From Martensiomyces pterosporus (Eukaryota > Kickxellomycota > Kickxellomycetes > Kickxellales > Kickxellaceae), in NCBI GenBank assembly GCA_025201845.1, contig MU603930.1, positions 104,310 through 168,309 on the forward strand: a stretch of 64,000 bases of DNA. The letters run 5' to 3'. The stretch's first letter is position 1; each line of letters starts with the position of its first letter. The notes below the pieces were generated by a model. That model made no database searches. It had not been told where the DNA came from and worked only from the letters and a program-made list of their open reading frames with translations. Of the stretch, positions 61,253 to 64,000 are shown one piece after another. The position numbers and the translations under genes were made by a program.

Positions 61253-62167
61253 TCATTCCCAGACTATCACGCTGCCGTCCGAGGCAGCAGACACCATTGT
61301 GTTGCATTTCTCCGGATCATTGCCAGAACCCGGGTGAAATGCTACTGTGTTTACGATCCCCTCATGTCCTGCGAGTCTATATTTGTATCCGCCAGTCTCG
61401 CTATTATTCAGTGTATCCCACACATAGACGAACCCGTCCTCTGAGCCACTGGCAACTGTGGTTGCGCTTATATCGCTCCTAATTCTGTATTCCGAGCACT
61501 TGTGTCCCGAGAATGCAGCAATGGCTGCACCGTCGGCCCGATCAAGCAGCTGTATCGACCCATCCATGCACGATGCCAGCAGACACCTGAGATCCTCAGA
61601 CACGCTGACCGAAACAACAGACTGGCCCAAGTCGTCAACTAGCAGTTTACCTGTCCGAATATCATAGGCACGCACGCATCCATCAATTGACCCAGCAATG
61701 ATCTCGCTCTCTGTAACCACGACGCTAGCAACGCCGTCCTTGCTCTCGTCCAAAACCTGCAGCGCTGTGTGCTGTGGCGATCTGACATCCCACACACGCA
61801 CGGTGGTATCAAACGACCCGCTCACCACGACTGACCCATTTGCATTCATGGCCACGCAGTCGACGCGCTGTATGTGGCCTGGAAACTTGCGCACCACGCT
61901 GGCTTCGTTTACATCCCACAGGAACACCGAGCGGTCGCCGCCGCACGACGCCATGCGCGAGCTGCCTTGGCATATCGCTACACCTTGGACGTGCCACCCG
62001 TGGCCCTTGTATGTCTGCACTAGGCTCCCTGTTTTGGCGTTGCAGAGCCGGATCATTTTGTCCTGACCGCCTGTTATGACATAGCTGCCTGATGCGTCAA
62101 AGATGGCTGCGTTGACGGAGCCTACATGGTAGCTTAGCCGCTGCTGCTTGCGTGGTGGAAGGGCCAT
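61253..62167 (-). CDS. WDR83: WD40-repeat protein WDR83 / MORG1
   Basis: WDR83 (MORG1) is a seven-bladed WD40 scaffold linked to MAPK signalling and to the spliceosome. The ATG at 62167 gives 304 residues, close to the human protein (315). Characteristic segments are GSYVITGGQDKMIRLCNAKT, LVQTYKGHGWHVQGVAIC, GGDRSVFLWDV and VVSGSFDTTVRVWDVRSPQ. Then come VTESEIIAGSIDGCVRAYDI, ASCMDGSIQLLDRADG, GHKCSEYRIRSD and SGSEDGFVYVWDTL. GHKxxEY and DG-x-V-R-x-YD-I/L are distinctive of WDR83 rather than of WD40 proteins in general. The frame extends upstream to 62794 on the minus strand, but that part overlaps the divergent gene and is not coding. It shares a 251-nt promoter with the MTA1-like gene. Confidence 0.93.
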   Translation of the reverse strand: MALPPRKQQRLSYHVGSVNAAIFDASGSYVITGGQDKMIRLCNAKTGSLVQTYKGHGWHVQGVAICQGSSRMASCGGDRSVFLWDVNEASVVRKFPGHIQRVDCVAMNANGSVVVSGSFDTTVRVWDVRSPQHTALQVLDESKDGVASVVVTESEIIAGSIDGCVRAYDIRTGKLLVDDLGQSVVSVSVSEDLRCLLASCMDGSIQLLDRADGAAIAAFSGHKCSEYRIRSDISATTVASGSEDGFVYVWDTLNNSETGGYKYRLAGHEGIVNTVAFHPGSGNDPEKCNTMVSAASDGSVIVWE

Positions 62168-62418
62168 TAGTGAAGGGAGATTATTAGCGAATACTGAGGA
62201 AACCAGAGACAAGCCGAGTGGCCCCTCTTGTCCCCCAAGCTGGCGCAAAGGCATTATTCGGATCACTATCTCCCCAGCGGCTCGCTGTGATTGGGTCTTT
62301 TGGCTATAGCGTAAACAGACCAAACAAAACCAAAGCTGCCTTCCTTGCAGCTCTGCCCTCCACTTTTCTCTTCGTATCTGTGTCTTCCTGTTCAATTTAT
62401 ACACATCGGCATTCGCAA

Positions 62419-63627
62419 ATGTGGGAGGATCAGATTTACTACGAGGACGACGAGTCGGCGATGGCTGCGTACCTGGACGCAGTAGGTAAAGGGTCTGATG
62501 GCGACGACAACGACGACGACGACTTTGAGCCGACCCCGCAGTCCGGGCGTCGTATAGCGGGCAAGCCCAAGAAGCGCGGACAGAACACCAAAAAGCCAGG
62601 TACACACAAGGTATCCGCATCGTCCCGGTCGCGCAAGGCCTCTCGGTCCACCTCGGTGTCGCGGTCTCCAAGTCCTGCACCCCTTCAACCAGGCAGGAAG
62701 GCAGAGGAGGGCGTGGAGGAGCACATTGACATAGATGGCGACGACGACGACAAGCTGTCTTTCGTCCAGTCTGCGTCAACGGCTGTTCCGACACCCGACA
62801 TTGCCAAGCTCAAAGTATCGGAGAGCAGCAACGGCAGCCCGCAGCCAGCCACCGACTCGGCCGCAATGGACGTGGACAGCCCGCAGCCAGCAGTGCAGGC
62901 ACTCCGTGAGCGCGAGCAGAGGATCCGGTCGCGCATGCTCATCCTTGAGCTGGAGATCTCTGAGCTGGAAAAGAAATGCGGGATAGAGGGTGCGACAGAA
63001 GCGCAAAGCAAAACGACCGAGGTCGATCTGGAGGAGTTCAAGGCGCCCGAGTGGTCGGTGCCCATCCGCGCCAATGTGATGAACTTTGAGTGGGAAAAGC
63101 TGGCAAAGGCGTGCCAATTTGACGTGATCTTGATGGACCCGCCATGGCAGCTGGCCTCGCAGGCGCCCACGCGCGGCGTGGCCATCGCATACCAGCAGCT
63201 GCCCGACGTCTGCATCGAGTCCCTTCCGATCCACCTGCTGCAGACCAGCGGGTTCGTGTTCATATGGGTAATCAACAACAAGTACACCAAGGCATTCCAG
63301 CTGATGAAGCAATGGGGGTACACGTATGTGGATGATATCACCTGGGTCAAGCAAACGGTCAACCGCCGCATGGCCAAGGGGCATGGATACTATCTGCAGC
63401 ACGCCAAGGAGACCTGCTTGGTTGGGAAGAAAGGCGCTGATCCACCGAACCTGCAGAAATCCGTTGCCTCCGATGTCATCTTCTCGGAGCGCCGCGGCCA
63501 GAGCCAGAAGCCCGAGGAGCTCTACGAGATCATCGAGCAGCTCATCCCAGGCGGCCGGTACCTGGAAATCTTTGGGCGCAAAAACAACCTGCGCGATTAC
63601 TGGGTGACCGTTGGCAACGAGCTATGA
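62419..63627 (+). CDS. MTA1: MT-A70 family adenine methyltransferase, MTA1-like (candidate DNA 6mA writer)
   Basis: This is an S-adenosylmethionine-dependent N6-adenine methyltransferase of the MT-A70 family, 402 residues from the ATG at 62419. Residues 1-165 are charged and disordered, with acidic blocks, a basic Ser/Arg-rich patch and a short coiled coil (165-187). The catalytic domain spans about 210-402. The catalytic DPPW is at 240-243 (FDVILMDPPWQ). SAM-pocket motifs are QHAKETCLVGKKG, RRGQSQKPEELYE and LEIFGRKNNLRDYW (N390). After DPPW it carries QLASQAPTRGVAIAYQQLPD, longer than the same loop in METTL3, and the CCCH zinc fingers of METTL3 are absent. Both points fit the MTA1 clade known from ciliates and early-diverging fungi, which methylates ApT sites in DNA with a partner (MTA9) and two DNA-binding subunits. 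No partner is seen in this window. Confidence 0.85.
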   Translation: MWEDQIYYEDDESAMAAYLDAVGKGSDGDDNDDDDFEPTPQSGRRIAGKPKKRGQNTKKPGTHKVSASSRSRKASRSTSVSRSPSPAPLQPGRKAEEGVEEHIDIDGDDDDKLSFVQSASTAVPTPDIAKLKVSESSNGSPQPATDSAAMDVDSPQPAVQALREREQRIRSRMLILELEISELEKKCGIEGATEAQSKTTEVDLEEFKAPEWSVPIRANVMNFEWEKLAKACQFDVILMDPPWQLASQAPTRGVAIAYQQLPDVCIESLPIHLLQTSGFVFIWVINNKYTKAFQLMKQWGYTYVDDITWVKQTVNRRMAKGHGYYLQHAKETCLVGKKGADPPNLQKSVASDVIFSERRGQSQKPEELYEIIEQLIPGGRYLEIFGRKNNLRDYWVTVGNEL

Positions 63628-63934
63628 TGCCACCGCTTTTACCGGTCACCACTTGCGAGTGTCTTCAGCGCCAGTGCGAATTCCGATGTCAATGTCAATG
63701 TCAATAACAATAGCAATAGCAGCCACTTACACACAGACCAAACGGCGCATGCCATGCTGTTTTGGATTGTTTGTTTTATTACAGCCGACGACTATACTAC
63801 TCCAACTGACAAATACCCTTCGGTATGGGCGGCGGACCTAGTCGCTACCTGCCTAGTCAATAAAACCAAACAAAGAAAGTCAGCCCTGATGTGCATCATC
63901 CGACAAATCGCTGGAATCAACGCAAGCCGTAGGC
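63628..63934. other. Convergent 3' flank at the right end
   Basis: This lies between the MTA1-like gene and the partial minus-strand gene. It contains short AATGTC/AATAGC tandem repeats (63686-63720). AATAAA at 63858-63863 may be the methyltransferase poly(A) signal. No gene was seen. Confidence 0.5.
63686..63720. repeat. Short AATGTC and AATAGC tandem repeats
   Basis: Three units of AATGTC-like sequence are followed by AATAAC/AATAGC units in the 3' flank of the methyltransferase gene. Confidence 0.7.
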
Positions 63935-64000
63935 TTACTCCTCGTCCTCGTCGTCAGACTCCTCCTCCTGGTTGGAGATGTTGAAGTACTTGAGGGTGTA
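63935..64000 (-). CDS. C-terminal end of an unidentified gene (cut by window edge)
   Basis: Reading leftward from the window edge, the frame gives YTLKYFNISNQ followed by the acidic tail EEESDDEDEE and TAA at 63935-63937. Acidic tails of this kind are common in nuclear, ribosome-biogenesis and chaperone proteins, but 21 residues are too few for identification. The coding character is inferred from composition and position only. Confidence 0.5.
   Translation of the reverse strand, partial: YTLKYFNISNQEEESDDEDEE

Noticed and set aside
61253..62794. 513-codon minus-strand frame extending WDR83 upstream
   Set aside because: The part above 62167 lies over the divergent methyltransferase gene and has no WD40 or other family character. 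The ATG at 62167 gives a WDR83 of normal length.
1..64000. tRNA, rRNA, CRISPR or transposon sequences
   Set aside because: I looked for tRNA B-box-like GGTTCGAnnCC words, transposase or reverse-transcriptase motifs and direct-repeat arrays and recognised none; a covariance-model scan would be needed to exclude small RNAs.

Overview
The window is nuclear DNA of a filamentous, probably early-diverging fungus. It is GC-rich, dense and eukaryotic. Introns are mostly 97-133 nt, with GT-AG ends and a CTAAC/CTGAC-like branch site in most. The genes include fungal nuclear-pore, spindle-pole, secretory and mitochondrial proteins. I infer a non-Dikarya lineage such as Kickxellomycotina, mainly from the MT-A70 methyltransferase at 62419-63627, whose sequence looks like the MTA1 (DNA N6-adenine) type rather than METTL3/IME4. 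That placement is an inference from memory of the families; no search was run.

Layout. 1-9.3 kb: the 3' end of dynactin p150, a convergent NR2C2AP-like galactose-binding protein, then methionine aminopeptidase 1, exosome subunit RRP41 and TRAPPC8/Trs85, all rightward. 9.4-15.7 kb (minus): a four-exon SurE-type phosphatase and nucleoporin POM152. 16.1-24.5 kb (plus): a Sec15 reading frame that stops about half way, phosphatidylserine synthase, and two tandem GH47 alpha-mannosidases. 24.7-34.2 kb (minus): RNase H2 subunit B (four exons) and a 2590-residue PACT-domain coiled-coil protein of the spindle-pole type. 35-41.4 kb: a 2096-residue low-complexity protein of unknown function. 41.5-44.2 kb: divergent TOM7 and MDM35, then a mitochondrial PDK/BCKDK-type kinase. 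45.3-53.7 kb (minus): a GON4L-like SANT/Myb protein and a vacuolar Ca2+/H+ exchanger. 55.2-64 kb: RCF1, two small membrane-anchored orphans, a poly-Q protein with one long intron, WDR83/MORG1, the MTA1-like methyltransferase, and the last 21 codons of a gene running off the right edge.

How the genes relate. They are mostly housekeeping genes and no biosynthetic cluster, mobile element or CRISPR array is visible. Secretory functions recur (TRAPPC8, Sec15, two GH47 mannosidases, PS synthase), as do mitochondrial ones (TOM7, MDM35, PDK-like kinase, RCF1). MDM35 belongs to the Ups-Mdm35 phospholipid-transfer system and so connects loosely with PS synthase. Several pairs share short divergent promoters: NR2C2AP/MetAP, POM152/SEC15, TOM7/MDM35 and WDR83/MTA1. 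Most exon joins were set by protein similarity, frame and splice consensus read by eye. The joins for TRAPPC8, SurE, RNase H2B and NR2C2AP restore family motifs across the junction and keep frame. The 775-nt intron in the poly-Q gene is less certain.
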